This document shows, in pieces, positions 1 through 5,313 of a DNA stretch of 6,965 bases. Source of the DNA: Acidobacteriota bacterium (GTDB lineage: Bacteria > Acidobacteriota > Terriglobia > Bryobacterales > JACQDG01). The DNA is taken from positions 1 to 6,965 of the forward strand of contig JACQDG010000162.1 of NCBI GenBank assembly GCA_016201185.1. The letters run 5' to 3'. Under the pieces are notes generated by a model. It saw only the letters and a program-made list of their open reading frames with translations, did no database searches and was not told the origin of the DNA. A program made the translations under genes and the position numbers. Each line of letters starts with the position of its first letter. The stretch's first letter is position 1.

Positions 1-25
1 GCCCAGATCTCCGCCGGATTTCAAC

Positions 26-32
26 AAGGAGG
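26..32 (+). promoter_or_regulatory. Shine-Dalgarno that fixes the start at 38
   Basis: AAGGAGG lies 5 nt before the ATG at 38. It decides between this start and the in-frame ATG at 62. It matches the site used by the next gene (511-517). Confidence 0.75.
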
Positions 33-37
33 AGCAA

Positions 38-448
38 ATGAAAGCACGATGGGAGTACTCCATGACAACACAAATACTCGCGGTGGTGCTTACCGCACTT
101 CTGAGCGGCAATTGCTTTGGACGGACTCAATCCTCCAACCGTCCCTCGCCTAAAGAACAGGTCCGCGCGATCGATACCCGCAGCCCTGTGGAAGTGCGCT
201 TCATTGACGGTTCCAAGCTGCGAGGCTGGATTGGCGAAGTCTCCGATACCGGCTTCGTATTGAGCCATGAAAAGAAGCGCCAGTTGACGAATTCGCAGGT
301 AGCCTTCAACCAGATCAAGGCTGTAAAACAAGTTAAGAGCGTCAAACCGAGCCACACGGCCCGTAACGTCCTGATCGGCGTAGGCATTACTGTGGTTGCG
401 ATCGGCATCATCTTTGGGATCTTTGTGGCATCGCACCCGCTGGGATAA
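38..448 (+). CDS. Small exported Sm-like protein with C-terminal membrane helix (unnamed family)
   Basis: The 136-residue product has no function I can name. The chosen ATG follows a near-perfect Shine-Dalgarno AAGGAGG at 26-32 with 5 nt spacing; an in-frame ATG at 62 lacks such a site. Residues 10-23 are hydrophobic and look like a signal peptide or anchor. A Cys at 26 (LLSGNC) resembles a lipobox only poorly because Asn precedes it. Residues 50-100 form a beta-rich segment beginning VEVRFIDGSKLRGWIGEV, a pattern typical of small Sm-like/SH3-like barrels. Residues 110-131 are a strongly hydrophobic, Gly/Ile/Val-rich membrane helix, leaving a five-residue tail. The likely location is the cell envelope, with the beta segment outside the cytoplasm. 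It is the first of three related neighbouring genes. The gene call is firm; the fold is inferred from pattern only. Confidence 0.8.
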   Translation: MKARWEYSMTTQILAVVLTALLSGNCFGRTQSSNRPSPKEQVRAIDTRSPVEVRFIDGSKLRGWIGEVSDTGFVLSHEKKRQLTNSQVAFNQIKAVKQVKSVKPSHTARNVLIGVGITVVAIGIIFGIFVASHPLG

Positions 449-510
449 GTTCACCGGCAGCCTGGCATTTGCCGATGAATCTTACTATCAAGCGTGCCGT
501 GACTGCCGAC

Positions 511-517
511 AAGGAGG
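511..517 (+). promoter_or_regulatory. Shine-Dalgarno that fixes the start at 525
   Basis: AAGGAGG lies 7 nt before the ATG at 525. It argues against the longer in-frame reading from 396. Confidence 0.75.
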
Positions 518-524
518 TCTGAAA

Positions 525-1034
525 ATGCAAATTGTACCTGCGCTGAGGCGTGCTCTGCCGCTTGTCATCTCGATGTGTCTGCTCGCCACTCGGGCGCCGG
601 CGGAAGACAGACTTCGTCTGCGCTGGAATGACCTTGCTCCTCTCATTACCGGCAAACGTGTCTGGCTTCCATTGAACGAGGGCGTCCGGGTTGCGGGCAC
701 AGTCCGGGAGGTGGAGTCCACAGGGCTCAAGGTCGAGGTCACCAAGACGTCCGATCGAAAGACCTACCCAAAAGGCCTGGTGTCGATACCACGTTCCATG
801 GTGTCCACCATCCAGTTAAACAAGCCGTCCGGCCACAAGGGAGTCATCATCGGTGGCGCCGTCGGTGGGGGTACTGGGGCCGCCCTTGGCGGCGTGCTGG
901 GCCTAGTGGTGGTCAGTGAGGGAGTGATGGCGGCAGGCATTGGTGGCCCGATCGCGATTGGTTTGCTGGTCGGATGGCTCATCGACAGCATTGCTCATCA
1001 CGGGGGAATGCGCATCACAGTCATGCCGGATTGA
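525..1034 (+). CDS. Exported glycine-zipper protein with Sm-like segment (unnamed family)
   Basis: The product is 169 residues from the ATG at 525, which sits 7 nt after an AAGGAGG at 511-517. A longer reading from 396 would overlap the previous gene and put 43 hydrophilic residues before the signal peptide, so it is not used. Residues 1-26 form a classical signal peptide (two Arg, a hydrophobic core, APA before Glu27). Residues 42-72 contain a beta pattern (KRVWLPLNEGVRVAGTVREV) comparable to the first gene but more diverged. Residues 105-157 are glycine-rich and hydrophobic, with GxxxG-like spacing (GGAVGGGTGAALGG) and a second hydrophobic stretch at 139-154. This suggests one or two membrane-spanning glycine zippers. 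The polar end is MRITVMPD. The product is probably an envelope protein; its role is unknown. Confidence 0.82.
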   Translation: MQIVPALRRALPLVISMCLLATRAPAEDRLRLRWNDLAPLITGKRVWLPLNEGVRVAGTVREVESTGLKVEVTKTSDRKTYPKGLVSIPRSMVSTIQLNKPSGHKGVIIGGAVGGGTGAALGGVLGLVVVSEGVMAAGIGGPIAIGLLVGWLIDSIAHHGGMRITVMPD

Positions 1035-1084
1035 TTACTACCTTGCCGGGTTACAAAGAATGAAGCCCCCTTAAAGGATAATCT

Positions 1085-1387
1085 GTGCATCGAACGGCCT
1101 GTGTGCTGCTGTTGTTATTCTGTTTGCTTGCCGGGCCGATTACCGCCGCGAACGCGGACTGGGCCGCGGTAGAAGGGCTCCCAGCAGGCGAGCGCATTCA
1201 AGTGGATTTGTCGACCGGCAAGACCCTGAAGGGAACGATCGACCATCTAACCGCGGAAACGGTGTACCTTCGGAGCAAAGATAAGACGCTCAACGCAAAT
1301 CGCCAGGACGTCACCCGCGTGTACCGGCAGAAGCCCGGAAAAGGAGCTTTAAAACATTGGGTGCGCCTACGACTTTCCCCAGCCTGA
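1085..1387 (+). CDS. Small secreted Sm-like protein, possibly C-terminally truncated
   Basis: The product is 100 residues from a GTG start with an AAAGGA ribosome-binding site at about 1073-1078. Residues 1-24 are a clear signal peptide (hydrophobic LLLLFCLLAG core, ANA before Asp25). Residues 36-82 carry the cleanest Sm-like pattern of the three genes (ERIQVDLSTGKTLKGTI), then alternating strands ending in DVTRVYRQ. Unlike the two genes before it, there is no membrane helix after the beta segment. The last 18 residues (KPGKG to SPA) look unrelated and end at TGA 1385-1387. Either this is a soluble periplasmic member, or a frameshift after about 1340 removed the glycine-rich tail. Neither other frame downstream gives a convincing glycine-zipper continuation. 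Function unknown. Confidence 0.65.
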   Translation: MHRTACVLLLLFCLLAGPITAANADWAAVEGLPAGERIQVDLSTGKTLKGTIDHLTAETVYLRSKDKTLNANRQDVTRVYRQKPGKGALKHWVRLRLSPA

Positions 1388-1735
1388 CTCTGGTCGAGGA
1401 CGGCTACCCAACGCCAGGATCGGGCGCCAACGGCGGCGGCGCCGCGCAGGGTATGAGGTCGTGAAAAGCGATCCCTTCTCGACCGAAAACGTCACTATCC
1501 CGTCACCATCTGCCCCGGCCTTGCAGGTCCCGTGCCCTGTCACGAGCCGGCCCATTCGATGCACGTTCAAGACATGCAAGTAGCGGTCTCGTTCGCGCCG
1601 GTCAGCCCGGTGATGACCTCGAACGGCCCCGCGCCCGAGCCGCGCTTTGCGGCTACTGGAACACCAGCCGGCATCCCGTGAAGGGGCCCCGTCAATACCC
1701 CGTAATACAAGGCTTTGGCTTCGCAGCTTCGAGCG

Positions 1736-1778
1736 CCGGTGGCGGTGGACTGACAGGCGGGAATGCCTGTCCCACCGG
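1736..1778. repeat. Imperfect palindrome, probable dispersed repeat of the GTGGGACAGGCATTCC type
   Basis: The core arms GACAGGC (1752-1758) and GCCTGTC (1765-1771) flank a 6-nt loop. The outer arm CCACC (1772-1776) pairs with GGTGG at 1744-1748, with ACT bulged out on the left arm. A second, overlapping CCGGTGG at 1736-1742 matches CCACCGG at 1772-1778. On the minus strand it reads GGTGGGACAGGCATTCC, a sequence I recall as frequently dispersed in Solibacter-like acidobacterial genomes. That family assignment is from memory. No T-run follows, so it is not a classical terminator. It lies 3 bases beyond the stop of the minus-strand remnant. Confidence 0.55.
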
Positions 1779-1780
1779 GC

Positions 1781-1880
1781 TCAATTTAAGCGCGCGGCGA
1801 ATTCGCGGGCCAGAGGCTCGGCCTCCTGCTCGGCGAGGCCGATAAAGCCGGTGAAGAAGACCCCTTTTTGAAATTCCCGC
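1781..1880 (-). pseudogene. Possible C-terminal remnant of an unidentified minus-strand gene
   Basis: Reading the minus strand, about 30 codons end at TGA (1783-1781) and give GVFFTGFIGLAEQEAEPL followed by an amphipathic tail AREFAARLN. Third positions are almost all G or C (GTC, TTC, ACC, GGC, ATC, CTC, GCC, GAG), as expected of a real gene here. Upstream of the A/G-rich run at about 1864-1874 the same frame becomes Arg/Pro-rich and implausible, while a neighbouring frame reads DGVGGNFKKG. This is consistent with an indel in that run. I do not recognise the parent protein. It could also be chance in GC-rich DNA. Confidence 0.3.
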
Positions 1881-1932
1881 CGACGCCGTCCGCTCGGAAG
1901 GGGCAGGCGTGCCGGAGGCTTGTGCAATTCGA

Positions 1933-1938
1933 TAGAAT
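1933..1938 (+). promoter_or_regulatory. Candidate -10 box for the xseB operon
   Basis: TAGAAT (within GATAGAATAG) lies 12 nt before the xseB ATG. Transcription would start only a few bases before the ATG, giving a very short leader. No good -35 element is seen at the right distance, and there is no Shine-Dalgarno before xseB, which fits a near-leaderless transcript. The call rests on a single hexamer. Confidence 0.35.
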
Positions 1939-1950
1939 AGCGGTTTCCAC

Positions 1951-2208
1951 ATGGCCGACGCACCGGCAAAGCCCGAGTCGTTTGAAGCCGCCCTGGTCGA
2001 GCTCGAGAAGATCGTCAAGGAGCTCGAAAACGGCGACCTGCCGCTCGAAAAGTCGCTCGAGCTGTTCGAGAAGGGCATGGAGCTGAGTGCGAGCTGCCGC
2101 AAACAGCTCAGCGCGGCTGAGTCCCGTGTAGAAATTCTGCTCAAAAAAGAAGGCAAGGTGGAGGCGGCGCCGTTCGAGCTCGAAGACGGCGAAGCCGGGA
2201 ACCGCTAG
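1951..2208 (+). CDS. xseB: Exodeoxyribonuclease VII small subunit
   Basis: The 85-residue product has the usual size and signature of XseB. The PF02609-like helical hairpin runs from SFEAALVELEKIVKELENGD (residues 10-29) through PLEKSLELFEKGMEL, and is followed by CRKQLSAAESRVEILL. XseB binds the XseA catalytic subunit in the cytoplasm to form exonuclease VII, which degrades single-stranded DNA to oligonucleotides. The gene for XseA normally lies directly upstream but is not in this window. The Glu/Ala/Gly-rich tail (residues 70-85) is variable in the family. No Shine-Dalgarno precedes the ATG at 1951, and a TAGAAT box lies 12 nt upstream, so translation may start near the 5' end of the mRNA. 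It opens the operon; the stop is 3 nt before the ispA start. Confidence 0.95.
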   Translation: MADAPAKPESFEAALVELEKIVKELENGDLPLEKSLELFEKGMELSASCRKQLSAAESRVEILLKKEGKVEAAPFELEDGEAGNR

Positions 2209-2211
2209 CCC

Positions 2212-3108
2212 GTGTCCCTCCCCGTCTCAATCCAGGATTATCGCCGTACGCAGCAGGCGCGCATTGACGAGGCGCTGGAGCGGCTTTCCCCGCCGGAGTC
2301 CGAGTATCCACTCACGATCCACCGGGCCATGCGCTACAGCCTGTTTGCCGGCGGCAAGCGGATCCGGCCAATCCTGTGCCTGGAGGCCGCGGCCTCGGTC
2401 GCGGATTCCTCTCCCGGGGTCGAGGTTCCCGCCTGCGCCCTGGAGATGATCCATACCTACTCGCTGATCCACGACGATTTGCCGGCGCTGGATAACGACG
2501 ACTACCGGCGGGGCCGGCCGAGCTGCCACAAGGCCTTCGGGGAGGCCATCGCGATCCTGGCCGGGGATGCGCTGTTGACACGCGCTTTCCAGGTGGTGGC
2601 GGAAGGGACAGGCGTTCCGGCGGCCAGGCAAGTGGGGGTGGTGCGGGAACTCGCGCAGGCCGCCGGCACGGTCAATGGCATGATCGGAGGGCAAGTGGCC
2701 GATCTGGAGGCCGAGGGCAAGCCGGTCGAGGAGGAGCACCTGCACTACATTCACCGCGCGAAAACGGCGGCGCTGATCCGGGCGGCAGTGCGGGTAGGAG
2801 GGATTTATGCCGGGGCGAGCGAGGAGCAGCTCGAGGCGCTGAGCCGCTACGGCGGGCGGATCGGCCTGGCCTTCCAGATCGTGGACGACGTGCTCGACGT
2901 GGTCGAATCGACGGAGGGGTTGGGAAAAACGGCGGGCAAGGACGCGGCGCAGAAAAAGGCCACTTTTCCGGCCCTGTATGGCGTGGAGCGGTCCCGGCGG
3001 ATGGCGCAGCAGGCGGAGATGGAGGCGCTCGCCGCGCTGGAGATATTCGGCGAGCGGGCGCGGCGGCTGCGGGAGCTGGCAGCGCTGATTGTCGAGCGCA
3101 GCGCATGA
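2212..3108 (+). CDS. ispA: Trans-polyprenyl diphosphate synthase, farnesyl diphosphate synthase type
   Basis: The enzyme condenses isopentenyl diphosphate with allylic diphosphates to make farnesyl (C15) or possibly geranylgeranyl (C20) diphosphate for quinone, undecaprenyl and isoprenoid synthesis. The 298-residue length matches bacterial IspA. Visible motifs are GGKRIRP (47-53, isopentenyl diphosphate binding), the first Asp-rich motif DDLPALDNDD (88-97) followed by YRRGRPSCHK, GQVADLE (160-166), K184/T185, and the second Asp-rich motif FQIVDDVLD (221-229) followed by GKTAGKDAAQKKATFP. Tyr83 is five residues before the first Asp-rich motif. That, with the DDxxxxD spacing, fits bacterial type II FPP synthase; product length cannot be settled by reading. 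The GTG start at 2212 is 3 nt after the xseB stop with no strong ribosome-binding site, suggesting translational coupling. The stop overlaps the tlyA start as ATGA. Confidence 0.93.
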   Translation: MSLPVSIQDYRRTQQARIDEALERLSPPESEYPLTIHRAMRYSLFAGGKRIRPILCLEAAASVADSSPGVEVPACALEMIHTYSLIHDDLPALDNDDYRRGRPSCHKAFGEAIAILAGDALLTRAFQVVAEGTGVPAARQVGVVRELAQAAGTVNGMIGGQVADLEAEGKPVEEEHLHYIHRAKTAALIRAAVRVGGIYAGASEEQLEALSRYGGRIGLAFQIVDDVLDVVESTEGLGKTAGKDAAQKKATFPALYGVERSRRMAQQAEMEALAALEIFGERARRLRELAALIVERSA

Positions 3109-3863
3109 GCGCGGCTGGAGCAAAGAAAGCCCGGCTCGACCGGCTGCTGGTCGAGCGAGGGCTGGCCGAATCGCGGGAAAAGGCGCAGGCGCTGATTCTG
3201 GCCGGCCAGGTGCGGGTTGATGGGCAGAAGGCGGAGAAGCCGGGCCATGCCGTACCGGCCGGCGTGGAGTTGCAGGTGCTTGGCCCGCCTTTGAAGTACG
3301 TGAGCCGGGGCGGGCTGAAGCTGGAGGCTGCCCTCGAGCGGTTCGCGATTGATGTGCAAGGAAAGGTCTGCCTGGATATCGGGGCCTCGACCGGGGGCTT
3401 CACCGATTGTCTGCTCCAGCGGGGAGCGGCGCGGGTGTACGCGGTCGATGTGGGGGCCGGCCAACTGGATTGGAAGTTGCGCCGGGATCCCCGGGTGGCG
3501 GTGCGGGAGGGCATCAATGCCCGGTACCTCAAGTGGGAGGGAGTTGGCGAGCCGGTTGATCTGGTAACCTGTGATGTCAGTTTTATTTCAGTGACGCTGA
3601 TTTTGCCCGTTTTGGCCCCGTTTTTGCGGGAGGGAAGCCGCATCGTGGTGTTGGCTAAGCCGCAGTTTGAGGCCGGACGGGGGCAGGTCGGGAAAGGCGG
3701 CATTGTGCGGGATCCAGAGGTGCAAAGCCGGGTGGTGGAGAAGGTGAGCCGGGCGGTGGGGGCGCTGGGGTTCCGGCAGGTCGAGGCCATGGAAAGCCCC
3801 ATATTGGGGGCGGAAGGGAACCGGGAATTCCTGGTGTACGGTGGGGAATTCCGGCGCCGATAG
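3105..3863 (+). CDS. tlyA: TlyA-family rRNA (cytidine-2'-O)-methyltransferase
   Basis: The 252-residue product has an N-terminal S4 RNA-binding domain (about 10-68; ARLDRLLVERGLAESREKAQ) and a FtsJ/RrmJ-type SAM methyltransferase domain (about 84-248). The SAM-binding motif is LDIGASTGGFTDCLL (90-104). K72, D157 (CDVSFIS), K185 (AKPQFE) and E241 (NREF) match the K-D-K-E catalytic set reported for TlyA. The linker before SRGG reads LKYV; the Mycobacterium protein has RxWV there, so the aromatic position is Tyr65. TlyA enzymes 2'-O-methylate C1920 of 23S rRNA, and in the longer type also C1409 of 16S rRNA. They confer capreomycin/viomycin sensitivity. The older name 'hemolysin' is misleading. 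The type cannot be assigned by eye. The start overlaps the ispA stop by 4 nt, indicating coupled translation. Confidence 0.93.
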   Translation: MSAAGAKKARLDRLLVERGLAESREKAQALILAGQVRVDGQKAEKPGHAVPAGVELQVLGPPLKYVSRGGLKLEAALERFAIDVQGKVCLDIGASTGGFTDCLLQRGAARVYAVDVGAGQLDWKLRRDPRVAVREGINARYLKWEGVGEPVDLVTCDVSFISVTLILPVLAPFLREGSRIVVLAKPQFEAGRGQVGKGGIVRDPEVQSRVVEKVSRAVGALGFRQVEAMESPILGAEGNREFLVYGGEFRRR

Positions 3864-3874
3864 ACGCCGATTTT
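3855..3874 (+). repeat. Two tandem 10-bp units across the tlyA-nadK junction
   Basis: CGCCGATAGA (3855-3864) is followed directly by CGCCGATTTT (3865-3874). The pair spans the last codons and stop of tlyA and fills the gap up to the nadK ATG. The unit matches CGCCGATGCA of the larger repeat at 5321-5350. There is no Shine-Dalgarno between the genes. Confidence 0.45.
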
Positions 3875-4732
3875 ATGTTCCAGACGATAGGGATCATCTC
3901 CAAGCCGCGCCGGCCCGATCTTGCCGAGATCGTCCCGGGGCTGCTCGGCTGGCTGAAGGAGCGGGGTCTTACATATCAGTACGACCTTGAGACCGCCGCC
4001 GTCCTGGGCGCCACCGACGGACGGAAGCGCGAGGACCTTGCGGCCGGCGTGGACCTGCTGGTGGTGCTGGGCGGCGATGGGACGCTGCTTTCGGCGGCGC
4101 GGGCGGTGGGGGGAAGGGATATCCCGCTGCTGGCGGTGAACCTGGGCGGCCTGGGCTTCCTGATGACCACGGGTCCGCACGAGCTTTACTCTGTGCTGGA
4201 GCGCGTGCTCGAAGGAGATTTCCACTTGCAGTACCGCACCATGCTGCGCGGGCAGGTGTTGCGGGAGGGGGCGGCGGTGGCCACCTACGACGCGCTGAAC
4301 GACGTGGTCATCAACAAGGCGGCTATGGCCCGGCTGATCGAAATGGACGCTTATGTGGATGAGGAATTCGTGTGCAGCTACCGGGCAGACGGGCTGATCC
4401 TTGCAACCCCCACGGGCTCCACCGCTTATTCTCTTTCAGCCGGCGGCCCAGTGATCGTCCCTTCGGTGGCGGCGCTGCTTCTTACCCCCATCTGCCCTCA
4501 CAGCCTCACCAACCGGCCGGTGGTTTTTCCCGACACGGCGCAGGTGGAGGTGGAGGTTAGGAGCACTGACGATGCCTCCTATCTCACCGTAGACGGCCAG
4601 GTGGGCTTGGCCCTGCGCAACACGGACCGCATCCGGTGCCATTACTCGCCGAACCGCGTGCAGTTGATCCAGCCGCAGCGCTTGCGGTTCTTCGAGGTGC
4701 TGCGCGACAAGATGAAGTGGGGGGAGCGGTGA
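3875..4732 (+). CDS. nadK: NAD kinase
   Basis: The enzyme phosphorylates NAD+ to NADP+ in the cytoplasm, with ATP or polyphosphate as donor. The 285-residue length is standard for bacterial NadK. Visible motifs are GGDGTLLSAAR (66-76, with catalytic Asp68), NLGGLGFL (89-96), ALNDVVINK (140-148, where many homologs have NE instead of ND), the glycine-rich core DGLILATPTGSTAYSLSAG (172-190), and TPICPHSLTNRP (204-215). The C-terminal domain is beta-rich. The ATG at 3875 is 11 nt after the tlyA stop with no recognisable ribosome-binding site. A tlyA-nadK pair also occurs in mycobacteria, where recN follows; here a secreted DUF1080 gene overlaps the nadK stop instead. Confidence 0.95.
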   Translation: MFQTIGIISKPRRPDLAEIVPGLLGWLKERGLTYQYDLETAAVLGATDGRKREDLAAGVDLLVVLGGDGTLLSAARAVGGRDIPLLAVNLGGLGFLMTTGPHELYSVLERVLEGDFHLQYRTMLRGQVLREGAAVATYDALNDVVINKAAMARLIEMDAYVDEEFVCSYRADGLILATPTGSTAYSLSAGGPVIVPSVAALLLTPICPHSLTNRPVVFPDTAQVEVEVRSTDDASYLTVDGQVGLALRNTDRIRCHYSPNRVQLIQPQRLRFFEVLRDKMKWGER

Positions 4733-5313
4733 GAATACCAGTACGCTTCGCAGTTATCTTTTTCCTGGCGCTTGTTTCGCTCGAGGCGCAGTGGGTTTCT
4801 TTGTTCAACGGAAAAGACCTGAGCGGGTGGAAGCCGGCCGGGAACGCGGCGTGGAAGGTCGAGAGCGGGGTGATTGTTGGACAGTGGGACCCGGCCAAAC
4901 CCGGCGGCGGCTGGCTGATGTCGGAGCGGGAATTCTCGGATTTCGTTCTGCAAGTGGAGTTCCGGGGCGAGCCCAAGCACGCCAACAGCGGGGTGGCCAT
5001 CCGCGACCCGTTGCACGGCGCCAAGGACCCGGCCTACAGCGGCTATGAGATCCAGATTCTCGACATCCCCGACGCCAAAATGCCTACCGGCAGCGTCTAC
5101 AACGTGCAGAAGGCAAAATATGTGCCGCTGAAGGACGGGTGGAACTCGATGGAGATCACCGCGCGGGGCACGCACATCGTGGTCCTGCTGAACGGGGAAA
5201 AGGTGGCTGAGACGGACGACGACCGGTCACTCCAGGGATCGGTCGGATTTCAGTCCCACAGCCAGGGGGAAGTGATCTACTTCCGCAACATCCGCATCCA
5301 GAAGCTGAAATAA
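4729..5313 (+). CDS. Secreted DUF1080 (3-keto-disaccharide hydrolase-like) protein
   Basis: The product is 194 residues from a GTG that overlaps the nadK stop (GTGA, 4729-4732), preceded by a purine-rich GGGGGGAG. An in-frame ATG at 4636 lies inside nadK and would bury the signal peptide, so it is rejected. Residues 1-20 are a signal peptide (RIPVRFAVIFFLALVSLEA), probably cut before Gln21. Residues 22-193 form one DUF1080/PF06439 domain with a concanavalin-like fold. Hallmarks are SLFNGKDLSGWK (24-35), NSGVAIRDP (86-94), YEIQILD (106-112), GSVYNVQKAK (121-130), a WNSMEI segment, VVLLNGEKVAE (151-161), and FRNIRI at the end. Some members hydrolyse 3-keto-glucosides or 3-keto-disaccharides; the substrate here is unknown. 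The product probably acts in the periplasm or outside the cell. The next gene begins immediately after its stop. Confidence 0.9.
   Translation: MRIPVRFAVIFFLALVSLEAQWVSLFNGKDLSGWKPAGNAAWKVESGVIVGQWDPAKPGGGWLMSEREFSDFVLQVEFRGEPKHANSGVAIRDPLHGAKDPAYSGYEIQILDIPDAKMPTGSVYNVQKAKYVPLKDGWNSMEITARGTHIVVLLNGEKVAETDDDRSLQGSVGFQSHSQGEVIYFRNIRIQKLK

Larger units (their letters stand above)
1388..1950. other. Long gene-poor stretch between the small envelope genes and the xseB operon
   Basis: No + strand reading frame here has both a start and convincing coding character; the open stretches are short and change frame. The region contains small GC-rich inverted repeats (GGCGCC at 1423-1428 and 1438-1443; AGCCGC/GCGGCT at 1638-1643 and 1649-1654). 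It also holds a larger palindromic repeat (1736-1778), a probable minus-strand gene remnant (about 1781-1880) and a candidate promoter (1933-1938). It may be a site of past gene decay. Confidence 0.6.

Noticed and set aside
455..474. CGGCA/TGCCG hairpin after the first gene
   Set aside because: The stem is only 5 bp with a 10-nt loop and no T-run, so it is insufficient for a terminator or attenuator call.
396..524. Upstream extension of the second small gene from an ATG at 396
   Set aside because: It overlaps the first gene, adds hydrophilic residues before the signal peptide, and the ATG at 525 has a consensus Shine-Dalgarno.
1423..1443. GGCGCC inverted repeat as a terminator after the third small gene
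   Set aside because: It has a loop of 9 GC-rich bases and no T-run; it is common by chance in GC-rich DNA.
1367..1579. Minus-strand 70-codon frame in the gene-poor stretch
   Set aside because: It overlaps the end of the third small gene, has no ribosome-binding site I can see, and its Arg-rich translation resembles no family.
1818..1842. 8-bp hairpin TCGGCCTC/GAGGCCGA as a terminator
   Set aside because: No T-run follows on either strand, and it falls within the apparent minus-strand coding remnant (Glu/Ala codons), so it is probably compositional.
2227..3123. Minus-strand frame of 298 codons opposite ispA
   Set aside because: It mirrors the ispA gene, is rich in His/Arg/Pro/Leu and shows no motif; this is the usual antisense artefact of GC-rich coding DNA.
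2672..4225. Very long minus-strand open frame (517 codons) across ispA, tlyA and nadK
   Set aside because: It is antisense to three well-recognised genes, its translation is Arg/Pro/Ser-rich with no recognisable domain, and high GC produces such stop-free frames.
4636..4728. Upstream ATG for the DUF1080 gene inside nadK
   Set aside because: It would place 31 residues before the signal peptide; the GTG at 4729 gives a proper signal peptide and a typical stop-start overlap.
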